A stretch of 64,000 nucleotides of DNA from Kaistella montana (GCF_024436175.1 NZ_JANFQP010000002.1:620001-684000); one strand, 5' to 3'. Counted from the first letter of the stretch, positions 24,944-35,500 are shown. A program made the numbers and translations. Notes: generated by a model not told the origin, from the sequence alone.

Positions 24944-27028
24944 ATGAAAAAACCGGCACAATTTCACAATATTATGAATGCTCCCAAAGCAAAAAAAATA
25001 GAAAAAGTTCTCGAGATTCACGGTGACAGAAGGGTTGATCCGTATTTCTGGCTGAACGAAAGAGAAAATCCCGAGGTTTTGAAATACCTCGAAGATGAAA
25101 ATGCGTACTGCGATCAGGTCATGAAAGATACCGAAGAGTTTCAGCAGTTGCTTTTCGATGAAATGAAAGCCAGATACAAAGAAGACGACGAAAGTTTGCC
25201 TTATTTTTTCAATGAATATTGGTATTTGGTGCGTTACGAAAAAGGTAAAGAATATCCCATTTTCAGCAGAAAATTCCAGACTTTGGAAAATAAAGAAGAA
25301 ATTCTGATTGATGTAAACGTTTTAGCAGAAGGCGAAAAATTTTTCGAAGTAGGAAGCGTTGCAGTTTCGCCCGATAACAAGCTGGTTTCCTATTCTACCG
25401 ACAATCTCGGAAGAAGAATTTATACCATTAATTTCAAAAATCTTGAAACTGGAGAAGTTTTTCAGGATCAAATTTTCAATACGACCGGAAAAGCGGTTTG
25501 GGCCAATGATAACCAGCATGTTTTCTACATAAGAAAAGACGATAGTTTGCGCGCTTATCAGGTTTTTAGGCATCAATTAGGAACAAATTCGGAAGATGAT
25601 GTTTTGATTTTTCATGAAAAAGATGAAACCTTCGACGTCAATGTTTTTAAAACCAAATCGTTAGAATATATTTTCATTTCAAGTTCTAGTACGATTTCTG
25701 ACGAAATGCGATTTATTCCTGCGGATAATGTTTCGGCAGATTGGAAGGTTATTCAACCAAGAATTGATGATTTGGAATATTCCGTTGAGCATTACGAAGA
25801 TGAATTTTATATCATTACCAATGCAAATGATGCTACTAATTTCAAAATTGTAAAAACCAAAGTTTCCCAACCCGGAATGGAAAATTGGGTTGAAGTAATC
25901 CCGCATCGGAAAGAAACTTTGCTCGAAGGTTTCGAAATTTTCAAAGATTATTTGGTACTTGAAGAAAGAACTGAAGGTTTGCTTCACATCAAAATCATTG
26001 AAAATCATACTGGAAACTCTCATTATCTTGAGTTTTCTGATCCAACATATACTGCTTATATTGGTTTGAATTTAGAATTCAACACTCAGAAATTGAGATT
26101 TGGTTACACTTCGCTCACGAAACCGAATTCCACTTTAGAATATGATATGAAGGAAAAAACCACCAAAATCTTGAAAGAACAAGTGGTTCTAGGTGGAAAA
26201 TTTATAGCCGAAAATTATATTTCCGAAAGAATTTGGGCACCTTCACGAGATGGAAAAAATCAGATTCCGATTTCTTTAGTTTATCATAAAGACACACCGA
26301 AATCAGCGGAAACACCATTGCTTTTGTATGGTTACGGAAGTTACGGACACACGGTTGATGCGAGTTTTTCGAATGTAAGGTTATCGATTCTTGATCGGGG
26401 ATTTATATATGCAATTGCACACATCCGTGGTGGTGAATATTTGGGAAGAGAATGGTATGAAGATGGAAAAATGCTTACCAAAAAGAACACTTTTTTCGAT
26501 TTTATCGATGCTGGGAAACATTTAATTTCAGAAAATTATACTTCAGAAAAACATCTTTACGCAATGGGCGGAAGCGCGGGCGGACTTTTGATGGGCGCGG
26601 TGATCAATTATGAGCCGGAGCTTTTCAATGGAATTGTGGCGCAAGTTCCTTTTGTGGACGTGGTTACAACAATGCTTGATGAAACGATTCCTTTGACAAC
26701 GGGTGAGTTTGACGAATGGGGAAATCCTAAAACAAAAAAATATTACGATTACATGAAATCGTATTCGCCGTATGATAATGTGGAAGCTAAAAACTATCCA
26801 AACATGTTGATTACTACCGGATTACACGATTCGCAAGTGCAATATTGGGAACCTGCAAAATGGACCGCAAAACTCCGTGAACTGAAAACGGATTCGAATA
26901 TTTTAGTATTCAAAACCGATATGAGTGCCGGTCACGGCGGAGCTTCAGGTAGATTTGAATCTTTAAAGGAAGATGCATTGGAGTATGCCTTTTTATTAAA
27001 ATTAGAAAATAAAATTGATGGAAAATAA
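24944..27028 (+). CDS. Oligopeptidase B-like S9 family peptidase
   Basis: A 694-residue prolyl-oligopeptidase-family serine peptidase: N-terminal strand DPYFWLNERENPEVLKYL, a beta-propeller (about 70-400) and an alpha/beta-hydrolase domain. The nucleophile elbow is GGSAGG; the acid is in TTGLHDSQVQYWEP and the catalytic His in AGHGGASGRF. No signal peptide, so cytosolic; oligopeptidase B cleaves short peptides after basic residues. A possible internal start is the ATG ten codons in. The next gene begins inside its last codons. Confidence 0.9.
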   Translation: MKKPAQFHNIMNAPKAKKIEKVLEIHGDRRVDPYFWLNERENPEVLKYLEDENAYCDQVMKDTEEFQQLLFDEMKARYKEDDESLPYFFNEYWYLVRYEKGKEYPIFSRKFQTLENKEEILIDVNVLAEGEKFFEVGSVAVSPDNKLVSYSTDNLGRRIYTINFKNLETGEVFQDQIFNTTGKAVWANDNQHVFYIRKDDSLRAYQVFRHQLGTNSEDDVLIFHEKDETFDVNVFKTKSLEYIFISSSSTISDEMRFIPADNVSADWKVIQPRIDDLEYSVEHYEDEFYIITNANDATNFKIVKTKVSQPGMENWVEVIPHRKETLLEGFEIFKDYLVLEERTEGLLHIKIIENHTGNSHYLEFSDPTYTAYIGLNLEFNTQKLRFGYTSLTKPNSTLEYDMKEKTTKILKEQVVLGGKFIAENYISERIWAPSRDGKNQIPISLVYHKDTPKSAETPLLLYGYGSYGHTVDASFSNVRLSILDRGFIYAIAHIRGGEYLGREWYEDGKMLTKKNTFFDFIDAGKHLISENYTSEKHLYAMGGSAGGLLMGAVINYEPELFNGIVAQVPFVDVVTTMLDETIPLTTGEFDEWGNPKTKKYYDYMKSYSPYDNVEAKNYPNMLITTGLHDSQVQYWEPAKWTAKLRELKTDSNILVFKTDMSAGHGGASGRFESLKEDALEYAFLLKLENKIDGK

Positions 27029-27371
27029 ATCTGAAAACCAACTTTGGGAAGAAGTAGAACAGTTTTTTGTTGAAAATTTCGATACTGATAAACATCCGCA
27101 AATTGACACTATTTTGTTTTTAATTGGCGTGCAGGAACTCGGAAGCGGGCAACAGAAATATACCAAAGATGATAAGGTAAATCTCCTTCACATCGCTGTT
27201 TGTAGACTTTTGGAACCATTCGGATATTATCGTTTTTCGCATTACGATGACGATGGTTATCCACATTTTGAAGAAGTGGAAAATCTCCCAGAATTAAAAC
27301 CGAATGAACAGCAAATTTTGATGAAAAAAGCAATCATTCAGTATTTTATCGACGAAGAATTATTCAAATAG
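27018..27371 (+). CDS. Small hypothetical protein coupled to the oligopeptidase
   Basis: A 117-residue acidic cytosolic protein that I cannot assign to a named family. It has no signal or membrane segment; stretches such as LHIAVCRLLEPFGYYRF and HYDDDGYPHFEEVENLP look like a compact folded domain. The ATG at 27018 overlaps the oligopeptidase stop by 11 bases, which indicates translational coupling; a TTG one codon earlier is less likely. A terminator follows directly after the stop. Confidence 0.7.
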   Translation: MENKSENQLWEEVEQFFVENFDTDKHPQIDTILFLIGVQELGSGQQKYTKDDKVNLLHIAVCRLLEPFGYYRFSHYDDDGYPHFEEVENLPELKPNEQQILMKKAIIQYFIDEELFK

Positions 27372-27372
27372 C

Positions 27373-27402
27373 AAAAAGGTCGGTTTTATGGCCGATCTTT
27401 TT
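27373..27402 (+). terminator. Terminator overlapping the end of the SRPBCC gene
   Basis: AAAAAGGTCGG pairs with CCGATCTTTTT (one G-U pair). The stop codon of the convergent gene (27386-27388) lies in the loop. Confidence 0.8.
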
Positions 27403-27886
27403 CATTGATAAGCTCTGCAAGCTGGTTTAAACCCATTTTAAAACCTTCTTCAAAACCCATATCAAGAATCATTTTCATGTCATTTTCGGAGTTAAAATGG
27501 ATATTGATGGTGAGTTTTGTGCCTTCTTCAATGCCCGTAAAACCAATCAGCCAGTTTACAGAAGGGATTTCTAAAGTTGGATTTCCGTTTTCATCTGCGA
27601 AAAAATCAGTCCATGAAATGCTTCTCGGAGCATTGATTTCCTCGTAAATTACTCCGGCGCGATGCCGCTCGTTGTCGGGACCAACCATTGCGTAATTCCA
27701 TTGTCCGCATTCACGAAAATCGAGATTTGAAGTTTCGCAACGCCACGGGTTTGGAGCCCACCATTGATCGAGCAATTCTTGTTTTGTGAAATAATCCCAA
27801 ACGAGAGCGGGTGTACTTTTGTAGGTCGCCATCACGAAAACGGTTGCCGCTTCAAAATCTTTATTAAAAACAATATTAGATTTCAT
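27386..27886 (-). CDS. SRPBCC/AHSA1-domain protein
   Basis: A 166-residue single-domain START-like protein of the Activator-of-Hsp90-ATPase homologue 1 group. Typical features are VWDYFTKQELLDQWWAPNPW near the N-terminus and a long C-terminal helix (GFEEGFKMGLNQLAELI). These proteins bind hydrophobic ligands; no function can be given. Monocistronic, with a -7 box 15 nt upstream. Confidence 0.82.
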   Translation of the reverse strand: MKSNIVFNKDFEAATVFVMATYKSTPALVWDYFTKQELLDQWWAPNPWRCETSNLDFRECGQWNYAMVGPDNERHRAGVIYEEINAPRSISWTDFFADENGNPTLEIPSVNWLIGFTGIEEGTKLTINIHFNSENDMKMILDMGFEEGFKMGLNQLAELINEKDRP

Positions 27887-27900
27887 AAATGTAGTTTTAA

Positions 27901-27908
27901 CAAATTTA
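27901..27908 (-). promoter_or_regulatory. -7 box of the SRPBCC gene
   Basis: TAAATTTG on the minus strand, 14 nt before the ATG at 27886. Confidence 0.6.
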
Positions 27909-28075
27909 ATTCTTTATTTGATATGTCGCTGGTTTCCAAAATAATTATTGGCTTGTTTTACTAAAAAAATGTTAAAAAAAAGAATTTTAAGAAACTTGCT
28001 GTAATATTTTTGACTTTTTTGTGTTATATTAATCTTAAAATCATTAATTTTAACAATTCAAATTAAAATTTCATA

Positions 28076-29623
28076 ATGAACAATAAGTTTATTCCATTTA
28101 TTTCAGTATTGATGACGATTTCAATGATTGTTTTCGTCACGCTACAATTATATTGGATAAAAGAGCTGTATTCCGCGCTTAACCAAGATTTTTCGAACAA
28201 AGTATATTCTGCACTCGAAACTTCTGCACTTAAAACCCAGCAATTAGAAGTTGAAAAATACTTGAACCAGGATTATAAAAACTTTGCTAAAAATGTTGTG
28301 GACAGTAGTAATCAACCAACGCAAACATATATTCAACAAAATTCTGATTCTGCGAACAGACAAACCATTACGTTTCAGAAAAGTATTGTAGAGAACCAGA
28401 ATTTCCCGATTTCTCAGAAAGGTGATAGTTTAAAACTCACCAAATTATACACCGACGAAGGAATTTTGAAAATAAAAAAAGATGCCAATTCTTCGGAACC
28501 GCTTACCGAGCAACTTAGTAAGGATATCAACAATAACACTTATGCGTTGAAAGAATTTGCTAAACTCAGCGCTTCAAGCCTTCCGATTGAGAAAAGGGTA
28601 GATGTTGCAACTCTGGATTCTGTTTTGTCTAATGAATTGAAATTGAATGGTTTAAACACAAAATTCGGTTTCGCTGTAATGGACAAAAAAAATAAAGTGA
28701 CTAAGGTGGCGAACGTAATTTATTCCGACCAAAAAGATACCAATGGTTACACTTATCCTTTATTTACCGATAGTAAAGATCGAACGTTATACACTTTGGC
28801 AGTGGTTTTTCCGAGGAAAGACTACTCGTTGGCAAAGAATAATTTGCCGATGCTGTTGGGGACTTTCATGTCATTGCTTACGATTTTAGGGATTTATATC
28901 ATTTCCATTAATTATATGATGAGGCAAAAGAAAATTGCGGAAGTGAAAACCGATTTCATCAATAATATGTCGCATGAGTTCAAAACGCCTTTGGCAACGA
29001 TTTCGGTAGCAACAGATTCTTTGGCGAATTATAAAATTGCCACCAATCCTGAAAAAGTGAAATATTATTCCGGCCTGATCAAACAGGAAAATCTTCGGAT
29101 GAAAAAGCAGGTGGAAAATGTTCTCAACATGTCGAAATTGGAAAGAAATGAAGTGAAACTTTTCTTGAAAGAAACCGATGTAAGGGCTTTAATTAAAGAA
29201 ATTACCGAATCTTTCGGATTAATTGTGGCTCAACGAAACGGAACATTAACTCAAGAATTCAATACGGATCGGTATAAATTTAAAATTGATGAGTTTCATA
29301 TTTCCAACGCATTGGTGAATTTGCTGGATAATGCCAATAAATATTCGCCAGAAACGCCAGAAATTAAAGTGAGAACCAGAAATGAAGGAAATTGGTACGT
29401 TGTAGAAATTTCTGATAAAGGAATGGGAATGGAAACCGACAACCGAACCCGAATTTTTGAAAAATTCTTCCGTGAAGAAACAGGAAATATTCATAATGTA
29501 AAAGGACAAGGTTTGGGACTTTCTTACGTGAAAAAGATCGTAGAACTGCACAAAGGCCAGATTATAGTAGATTCTCAGAAAGGAAAGGGAAGTACTTTTA
29601 CTATAAAATTGCCAATGAGCTAA
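28076..29623 (+). CDS. Sensor histidine kinase, RprX-like
   Basis: A 515-residue membrane sensor kinase. TM1 about 9-27, a periplasmic sensing region of roughly 225 residues, TM2 about 258-280, then HisKA with phospho-acceptor His300 (NNMSHEFKTPLATIS) and HATPase_c with the N box NALVNLLDNANKYS, G1 ISDKGMGM and G2 GQGLGLSYV. There is no HAMP or PAS domain between TM2 and HisKA. The adjacent response regulator closely resembles Bacteroides RprY, so this is probably its RprX-type partner. A weak -7 box (TAATTTTA) is at 28045-28052. The signal is unknown. Confidence 0.88.
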   Translation: MNNKFIPFISVLMTISMIVFVTLQLYWIKELYSALNQDFSNKVYSALETSALKTQQLEVEKYLNQDYKNFAKNVVDSSNQPTQTYIQQNSDSANRQTITFQKSIVENQNFPISQKGDSLKLTKLYTDEGILKIKKDANSSEPLTEQLSKDINNNTYALKEFAKLSASSLPIEKRVDVATLDSVLSNELKLNGLNTKFGFAVMDKKNKVTKVANVIYSDQKDTNGYTYPLFTDSKDRTLYTLAVVFPRKDYSLAKNNLPMLLGTFMSLLTILGIYIISINYMMRQKKIAEVKTDFINNMSHEFKTPLATISVATDSLANYKIATNPEKVKYYSGLIKQENLRMKKQVENVLNMSKLERNEVKLFLKETDVRALIKEITESFGLIVAQRNGTLTQEFNTDRYKFKIDEFHISNALVNLLDNANKYSPETPEIKVRTRNEGNWYVVEISDKGMGMETDNRTRIFEKFFREETGNIHNVKGQGLGLSYVKKIVELHKGQIIVDSQKGKGSTFTIKLPMS

Positions 29624-29643
29624 TTGAAAATTAAAGAATAATA

Positions 29644-29663
29644 AAGGTTTATGTAAAAACCTT
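29644..29663 (+). other. Hairpin between kinase and regulator genes
   Basis: AAGGTTT (29644-29650) pairs with AAACCTT (29657-29663) in the 67-nt gap. A-runs follow instead of T-runs, so it is not a typical terminator; it could shape mRNA processing or the kinase:regulator ratio. Confidence 0.45.
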
Positions 29664-29690
29664 ATCAAAAAAATTAAAATAAATAAAATT

Positions 29691-30377
29691 ATGAGCAACA
29701 GAATCTTATTAGTAGAAGACGACCAAAGTTTTGGTGCTGTTTTGAAAGATTATTTAACCATAAATAATTTTGAAGTTACCCTTGCGACCGATGGTGAACA
29801 AGGTTTGAAAGAATTCACAGAAAACGAATTTGATATTTGTATTTTCGATGTGATGATGCCTAAAAAAGACGGTTTCAGTTTAGCTGAAGACGTTAAAAGA
29901 ATTGATAAAAACACTCCGATTATTTTCCTTACTGCGAGAAATATGCGTGAAGATATTTTGAAAGGCTATCAACTCGGAGCAGACGATTATATCACCAAGC
30001 CTTTTGATACGGAGCTTTTATTGTATAAAATTAAAGCAATTTTGCAAAGAAGTGCAGTTTTGGAAGATGAAGAGCAAGAACAATTCAAAATCTCTAATAC
30101 ATTCTTCGATTCGATGCTACGTCAGTTGAGAGTTGGGGATAATGAATATAAACTTTCACCCAAAGAAAATGAATTGTTGAAGTTACTTTGTATGCACCGA
30201 AACGATTTTATGCCGAGAGATTTGGCGCTAAGAAAAATCTGGAAAAAAGAAAATTATTTCACCGCCAGAAGTATGGACGTTTATATTGCAAAACTCCGAA
30301 AACTATTGAAAGATGACGAAGGTTTGGAGATCATCAACGTTCACGGAGAAGGTTTCAGATTGTTGGTGAAGAATTAA
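29691..30377 (+). CDS. OmpR-family response regulator, RprY-like
   Basis: A 228-residue two-domain regulator. Receiver: acidic pair EDD near residues 9-11, phospho-acceptor Asp53 (IFDVMMPKKDG), Thr in FLTARN and Lys in ITKPFD. The C-terminal winged helix (about 130-226) includes LSPKENELLKLL and NYFTARSMDVYIAKLRK, close to RprY of Bacteroides and Porphyromonas as I recall it. It follows the kinase gene by 67 nt and is closed by a terminator. RprY in P. gingivalis is linked to oxidative stress and sodium pump control; targets here are unknown. Confidence 0.9.
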   Translation: MSNRILLVEDDQSFGAVLKDYLTINNFEVTLATDGEQGLKEFTENEFDICIFDVMMPKKDGFSLAEDVKRIDKNTPIIFLTARNMREDILKGYQLGADDYITKPFDTELLLYKIKAILQRSAVLEDEEQEQFKISNTFFDSMLRQLRVGDNEYKLSPKENELLKLLCMHRNDFMPRDLALRKIWKKENYFTARSMDVYIAKLRKLLKDDEGLEIINVHGEGFRLLVKN

Positions 30378-30395
30378 TTGAAATTCCATTCAAAT

Positions 30396-30427
30396 AAAAA
30401 AGCTCAGAAAATTTTCTGAGCTTTTTT
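30396..30427. terminator. Perfect 32-bp palindromic terminator
   Basis: Six A, GCTCAGAAAA, its exact complement, six T; it serves the response regulator and the converging SPOR gene. Confidence 0.9.
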
Positions 30428-30445
30428 GATATTTATATAAAGATA

Positions 30446-30973
30446 TTATTTTGCTTCTACACAGAAAACGCGATACTGAATAGCGATTGCGCTTTTAAAA
30501 TACTGGCGGATTCTTGATAAATCAGCTGCAGCACTTTGTTTGGACAAATAACTTCCGGCCATTACTTTATAATTAGGTCTTAAAGAAGCATCGATTTCTA
30601 CTTTCATATTTGGGAACCTTCTGCGGAAATACATTCCCACTTCTCGCGCTTCTTCATTGCTTTTTACTACTGCAAGTTGAATTTTATATCCCATAATACG
30701 TGGGTTTCTTCTGCAAATTTCTGCTTGTGACAAATTTCTTTCAGGCACCGAAATTTTCGGAATGGTTGTTTTCGGAGTGTTGTCTGAGTAAGTATTCGTG
30801 ATAGTGGTTGCGCATTTGTTTTCTGCACTTTCAAGAAGTTCGTCCACTTTTTTGTCCATGCTTAATGTTATCGGTGTGCCGGAAATAGTGTCGTTTTTTA
30901 CAACTAATTGTGCATCAATAGAATTCGCAACTAGAAAACAAAGAACTGTGAATATTTTAAGGATATATTTCAT
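30446..30973 (-). CDS. Secreted SPOR-domain-like protein
   Basis: A 175-residue protein with an N-terminal signal peptide ending near DAQ (residues 20-22), a Thr/Ser-rich middle and a C-terminal SPOR-like domain (about 95-175: YKIQLAVVKSNEEAREVG, YKVMAGSYLSKQSAAADL). SPOR domains bind denuded glycan strands of peptidoglycan, so an envelope role is likely. A Cys near the domain start (AEICRRNP) and one near the C-terminus could pair. Divergent from the act operon. Confidence 0.78.
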   Translation of the reverse strand: MKYILKIFTVLCFLVANSIDAQLVVKNDTISGTPITLSMDKKVDELLESAENKCATTITNTYSDNTPKTTIPKISVPERNLSQAEICRRNPRIMGYKIQLAVVKSNEEAREVGMYFRRRFPNMKVEIDASLRPNYKVMAGSYLSKQSAAADLSRIRQYFKSAIAIQYRVFCVEAK

Positions 30974-30990
30974 TAAAGATTATTTTTATG

Positions 30991-30998
30991 CAAATTTA
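30991..30998 (-). promoter_or_regulatory. -7 box of the SPOR gene
   Basis: TAAATTTG on the minus strand, 17 nt before the ATG. Confidence 0.6.
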
Positions 30999-31102
30999 AA
31001 ACAAATAAAAATCATACCAACATTTGTTATTTAGAATTAATACAAATTAACTAAAAAGACGAATTGCTCATGCTTCTACCGTTAATTTTCTGTTAAAAGT
31101 CT

Positions 31103-31110
31103 TATTTTTG
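31103..31110 (+). promoter_or_regulatory. -7 box of the act operon
   Basis: TATTTTTG, 50 nt before the actA ATG; predicted leader about 43-46 nt. Confidence 0.55.
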
Positions 31111-31160
31111 CGCTATTGAAAAGTAAACTCAAAATATTTTACTAACCCAAGATTTTATAA

Positions 31161-32522
31161 ATGATTAGTTGGAGAAAGCATTACAAAAGGGGTCTTATCG
31201 CAATAGGTCTATTGCTGTCGACCAGTGCTTCTATTTACGCTCAAGGAGATGCGAAAAACGGAGAAAAGCTTTTTAAAGCAAACTGTACCGCATGTCACGC
31301 ATTAGATAAACAAATTATCGGTCCTGCATTAGGAGGCGTAGTAGACAGACTTAAAAAGGAGCAGAATCTCGATACAGATTGGCTTCACAAGTGGATTAAA
31401 GATAACAAAGCATTAAGGGCTTCTGGTGATAAATACGCCAATGAAGTCTTTAATAAATTCAACAAGACTGAAATGCTTGCGTTTCCTGCTCTTTCGGATC
31501 AGGATATTAACGACATTTTAGAATTCACAACCAATCCTCCTGCTCCAGAGCCAGCTGCTGATGCTGCTGCGTCTACTGGTACGGATTCAGTTGCTGCTTT
31601 GGAAGCTGCTAAAAAAGAATCTGTCAATTCAAAAATCATTTTGATTTCATTGCTTGCAATTGGAGGTCTTTTATTATGGTTACTTTTGAAGTTGAGACAA
31701 TTGGTGAAACTTCAGCAATCTGAAGAATTGGCGGGGCTTAACGAAACTAGAGCTACTTCATTTGCGGATATGTACAAGAGATATCACTTTATCGGCAAAG
31801 GAATTTTAGTGGTTCTCGGAGTATTAGCTGCTTACGGAATTTGGAACTGGATGATGTGGATTGGCGTTTACAAAGGTTATAAGCCAGAACAGCCAATTTA
31901 TTTCTCTCATAAAATCCATGCTGGAGAAAATAAAATTGATTGTCAACTTTGTCACTCTTCTGCAAAATATGGTAAAGTTTCTGAGATTCCTTCTATGAAT
32001 GTTTGTATGAATTGTCACAGAACAATTTCTGAGTACAATGGTAAATATTTGGAGCCAGGAAAAGATAAGAGTTTCTACGATGGTGAAATTCAGAAGATTT
32101 ATGCTGCAACAGGTTGGGATCCTGCAAAACAACAATATACAGGAAAAACACAACCAGTGGAATGGACTAGAATTCACAATATGCCGGATTTTGTTTATTT
32201 CAATCACTCGCAACACGTTGTTGCAGGCGAGCAAGCGATTATCAATTCTTTCAACAAGAAAAATCCTGATGCGAAAATTGATGTAGTTTGTAAAGCTTGT
32301 CACGGACAAATTGATACCATGAATGTGGTGCAAATGGCGAATGACTTCACCATGGGATGGTGTATCGAATGTCACAGAACAACAGAAGTTGATATGAACA
32401 ACGGTTATAATAAAGAGTACTTCAAAAATCTACACGAAAAACTGAAAAAACAATACGGTTCAGGGACTAAAATTACGGTAGATGCAATTGGAGGTCTTGA
32501 GTGTGGTAAATGTCATTATTAA
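31161..32522 (+). CDS. actA: Alternative complex III subunit ActA fused to a monohaem cytochrome c
   Basis: A 453-residue multihaem cytochrome c, the electron-exit side of the quinol:cytochrome c oxidoreductase that replaces bc1. A signal peptide (to about 28) is followed by a small cytochrome c domain with CTACH at 42-46, an Ala/Pro/Glu linker, two membrane helices (about 158-177 and 213-232), then a periplasmic part with five more CxxCH motifs: CQLCH, CMNCH, CKACH, CIECH and CGKCH. The pentahaem part is ActA; the extra N-terminal cytochrome makes six sites. First gene of actABCDEF; actB follows after 21 nt. Confidence 0.93.
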   Translation: MISWRKHYKRGLIAIGLLLSTSASIYAQGDAKNGEKLFKANCTACHALDKQIIGPALGGVVDRLKKEQNLDTDWLHKWIKDNKALRASGDKYANEVFNKFNKTEMLAFPALSDQDINDILEFTTNPPAPEPAADAAASTGTDSVAALEAAKKESVNSKIILISLLAIGGLLLWLLLKLRQLVKLQQSEELAGLNETRATSFADMYKRYHFIGKGILVVLGVLAAYGIWNWMMWIGVYKGYKPEQPIYFSHKIHAGENKIDCQLCHSSAKYGKVSEIPSMNVCMNCHRTISEYNGKYLEPGKDKSFYDGEIQKIYAATGWDPAKQQYTGKTQPVEWTRIHNMPDFVYFNHSQHVVAGEQAIINSFNKKNPDAKIDVVCKACHGQIDTMNVVQMANDFTMGWCIECHRTTEVDMNNGYNKEYFKNLHEKLKKQYGSGTKITVDAIGGLECGKCHY

Positions 32523-32543
32523 TAACAAAAATTAGAAGTATCA

Positions 32544-35500
32544 ATGGCTTCAAATAAAATACAATTCAGAAGTATTCACGAACTGAAAGATCCAAGCTTA
32601 AATGGTAAGCTGGCTCAAAAAGAATTTCAGGATGAAATTCCGGTGAATGAGTTATTGGGAGATGGTGAATCGAACGAATCAGGAACTTCAAGAAGAGATT
32701 TCCTGAAACTTTTAGGATTCTCTACAGCTGCAGTTACTTTAGCTGCCTGTGAAGCACCAGTGCTCAAAACCATTCCTTACGTGGTGAAACCCCACGAAAT
32801 TATCCCGGGAATTCCTAATTATTATGCATCAACCTATTTTGACGGTTACGATTTCGCAAGTGTTTTAGTAAAAACCAGAGAAGGAAGACCAATCAAAATT
32901 GAACCAAACCCATTAGCAAAAGAGTTGGGTAAAACCAGTGCTAGAGCACAGGCGGCAGTTCTTTCACTTTATGATAATGATAAAGTAAAGCAACCAAAAC
33001 TTGATGGTAAAGATGAAACTTTCAACAAAGTTGATGATTTCGTTTTAAAAGGTTTGGCAGATGCACAAGCTGGAGGTAAGAAAATTGTGGTTTTATCACA
33101 TTCTTACGCTTCTCCTACTTTCAAAAAATTATTTACAGACTTTAAGGCCAAATATCCAACAGCGGAATTGGTTACTTATGATGCAATCCCTCATACTGCA
33201 GCTTTGGAGGCAGCTCAGGAAGTATTCGGACAAAGAGCTTTACCAGTTTATGATCTTTCAAAAAGTCAATTGGTAGTTTCTTTCCAAGCTGATTTCTTAG
33301 GAGATTATAATGGAAGTTCTTTAGAAACTTCTTACGCAGCAGCGAGAAAGCCAGGACCAGATATGTTGAGACACATTCAAGTGGAATCTAACATGTCTTT
33401 AACCGGAGCCAATGCCGATACAAGAATTAAATTGAAACCAAGCGCAGTAAACAAAGTTCTTGTGGAAGTTTACAACGGTTTGAACGGTGGTGCTACAAGT
33501 AAAGAAGCAGCGGGAATAGTGAAAGAATTACAAGCGAAAGGCAGCAACGCTGTTGTTTTAGCGGATGGTTCCAAAGCGGCACACGTCTTAGCACATTTAA
33601 TCAACCAAAAATTAGGATCTGCTGCTTTCACAGGCAAAGCAAGTTTCTTAAAAGAGTTTGATGCAGTAAGATATCAAGAGTTTTTATCTTGGATGAATGC
33701 AGGGCAAGTTGGTGTATTAATCACAAACAACGTAAACCCAATTTATTCAAACAATAAAGGTGAAGATTTCAAGAAATTAGTAGCAAAAGTACCTTGTGTA
33801 GTTGCTGTTGCTGATAAGAAAAACGAAATGTACAAAGCAGCGAAAGCTGTTATCCCAGTTGCCAACTGGTTAGAGTCTTGGGGAGATATGACTCCACAAA
33901 CCGGAGTTTATACTTTAATGCAGCCAACCATCCAAAAAATCTATAAATCAAGACAGATCGAAGAATCTCTTTTGGTTTGGATGAATGGAAAAGACAGCGC
34001 TGCAAATAATTACTACGACTATTTAAAAGCCAACGCAGCTTCATTTATTGGAGGAACAACCTTCAACAAAGCTCTTTATAATGGAGTTTTGGAGGGCGGT
34101 GTTGCTACCACACTTTCTTATACAGGCGGAAATGCTGCTCAAGCAGTTTCAGATTTGTCTGGTTTTAAAGCTTCAGATCTTGAATTAGTTCTTTATACCA
34201 AAACTTCTATCGGAGATGGTACTCAAGCCAACAACCCATGGTTGCAGGAAATGCCGGATCCAATTACAAGATTGTCTTGGGATAACTATTTAACAGTATC
34301 TCCTAAAGATGCCGAAAAATTAGGACTTGATAATGATCTTAATGCAAGAATGCAGTTGGATGGTTCTATAGTAAATCTTACGGTAAATGGTGTTACTATT
34401 AAAGATGTACCAGTATTTATTCAACCAGGACAAGCGGAAGGATCAATGGGATTGGCGCTTGGTTATGGTAAAAAAGATTCAGGTAAAGTAGCGGAAACAG
34501 GTGTAAACGCTTACCCGTTATTCGATGGTTCTAACTTGGTTTTATCTAATGTAAAAATTGAGAAAACAGGTGAAGATCATGAATTTGCAGGAATGCAGCT
34601 TCAAAATACCTTAATGGGACGTTATGAAATCGCAAGAGAAGTTCCTTTAGATACTTTCCTAAATGTAAAATTCGATGATGAAAAACTAGGTTGGAATAAG
34701 CCTTTAGAATATCACACGATCGGAGGAGCATTGCCAGCAGGAAAAGTTGACCTTTGGGATGCATTTGATGATACCGATGGACCACACTTCAATTTATCTG
34801 TAGATTTAAATTCTTGTACAGGTTGTGGAGCTTGTGTAATTGCATGTCAAGCTGAAAACAACGTGCCAGTTGTAGGTAAAAAAGAAGTAAGAATGTCGAG
34901 AGATATGTTCTGGTTGAGAATCGACCGTTACTATTCTACTTCAGTTCCTGCAGAAATGGATTTGAATAAAGATAGCAAACTTTCTCAAGAAGAAGCTATC
35001 ACTGCTGATCTTGATGTTCCTGGTATGTATGGTCACGCATTCGATAAAGATAGCGGAATCCTTAATCATCCAGCGGATAATCCAGATGTGATCTTCCAAC
35101 CGGTAATGTGCCAGCACTGTAACCACGCTCCTTGTGAAACTGTATGTCCAGTAGCGGCTACTTCACACGGGAAACAAGGACAAAACCAAATGGCTTACAA
35201 CAGATGTATCGGTACAAGATATTGTGCAAACAACTGTCCTTATAAAGTAAGAAGATTCAACTGGTTTACTTATAACCTTAATGATAAATTCGACTTCAAC
35301 CAAAATAATGATTTAGGAAGAATGGTTCTTAACCCAGACGTTGTTGTAAGAACAAGAGGGGTAATGGAAAAATGTTCAATGTGTATTCAAATGACACAGA
35401 ACACCATCCTAGAAGCGAAGAAAGAAGGAAGAAAAGTTAAAGATGGTGAATTCTCTACAGCTTGTGTGAACGCTTGTTCTACAGGAGCAATGAAGTTTGG

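Noticed and set aside
31824..32375. 183-codon minus-strand frame inside actA
   Set aside because: Antisense to five haem-binding motifs of actA; composition (His/Ile/Asn-rich) is typical of a shadow frame.
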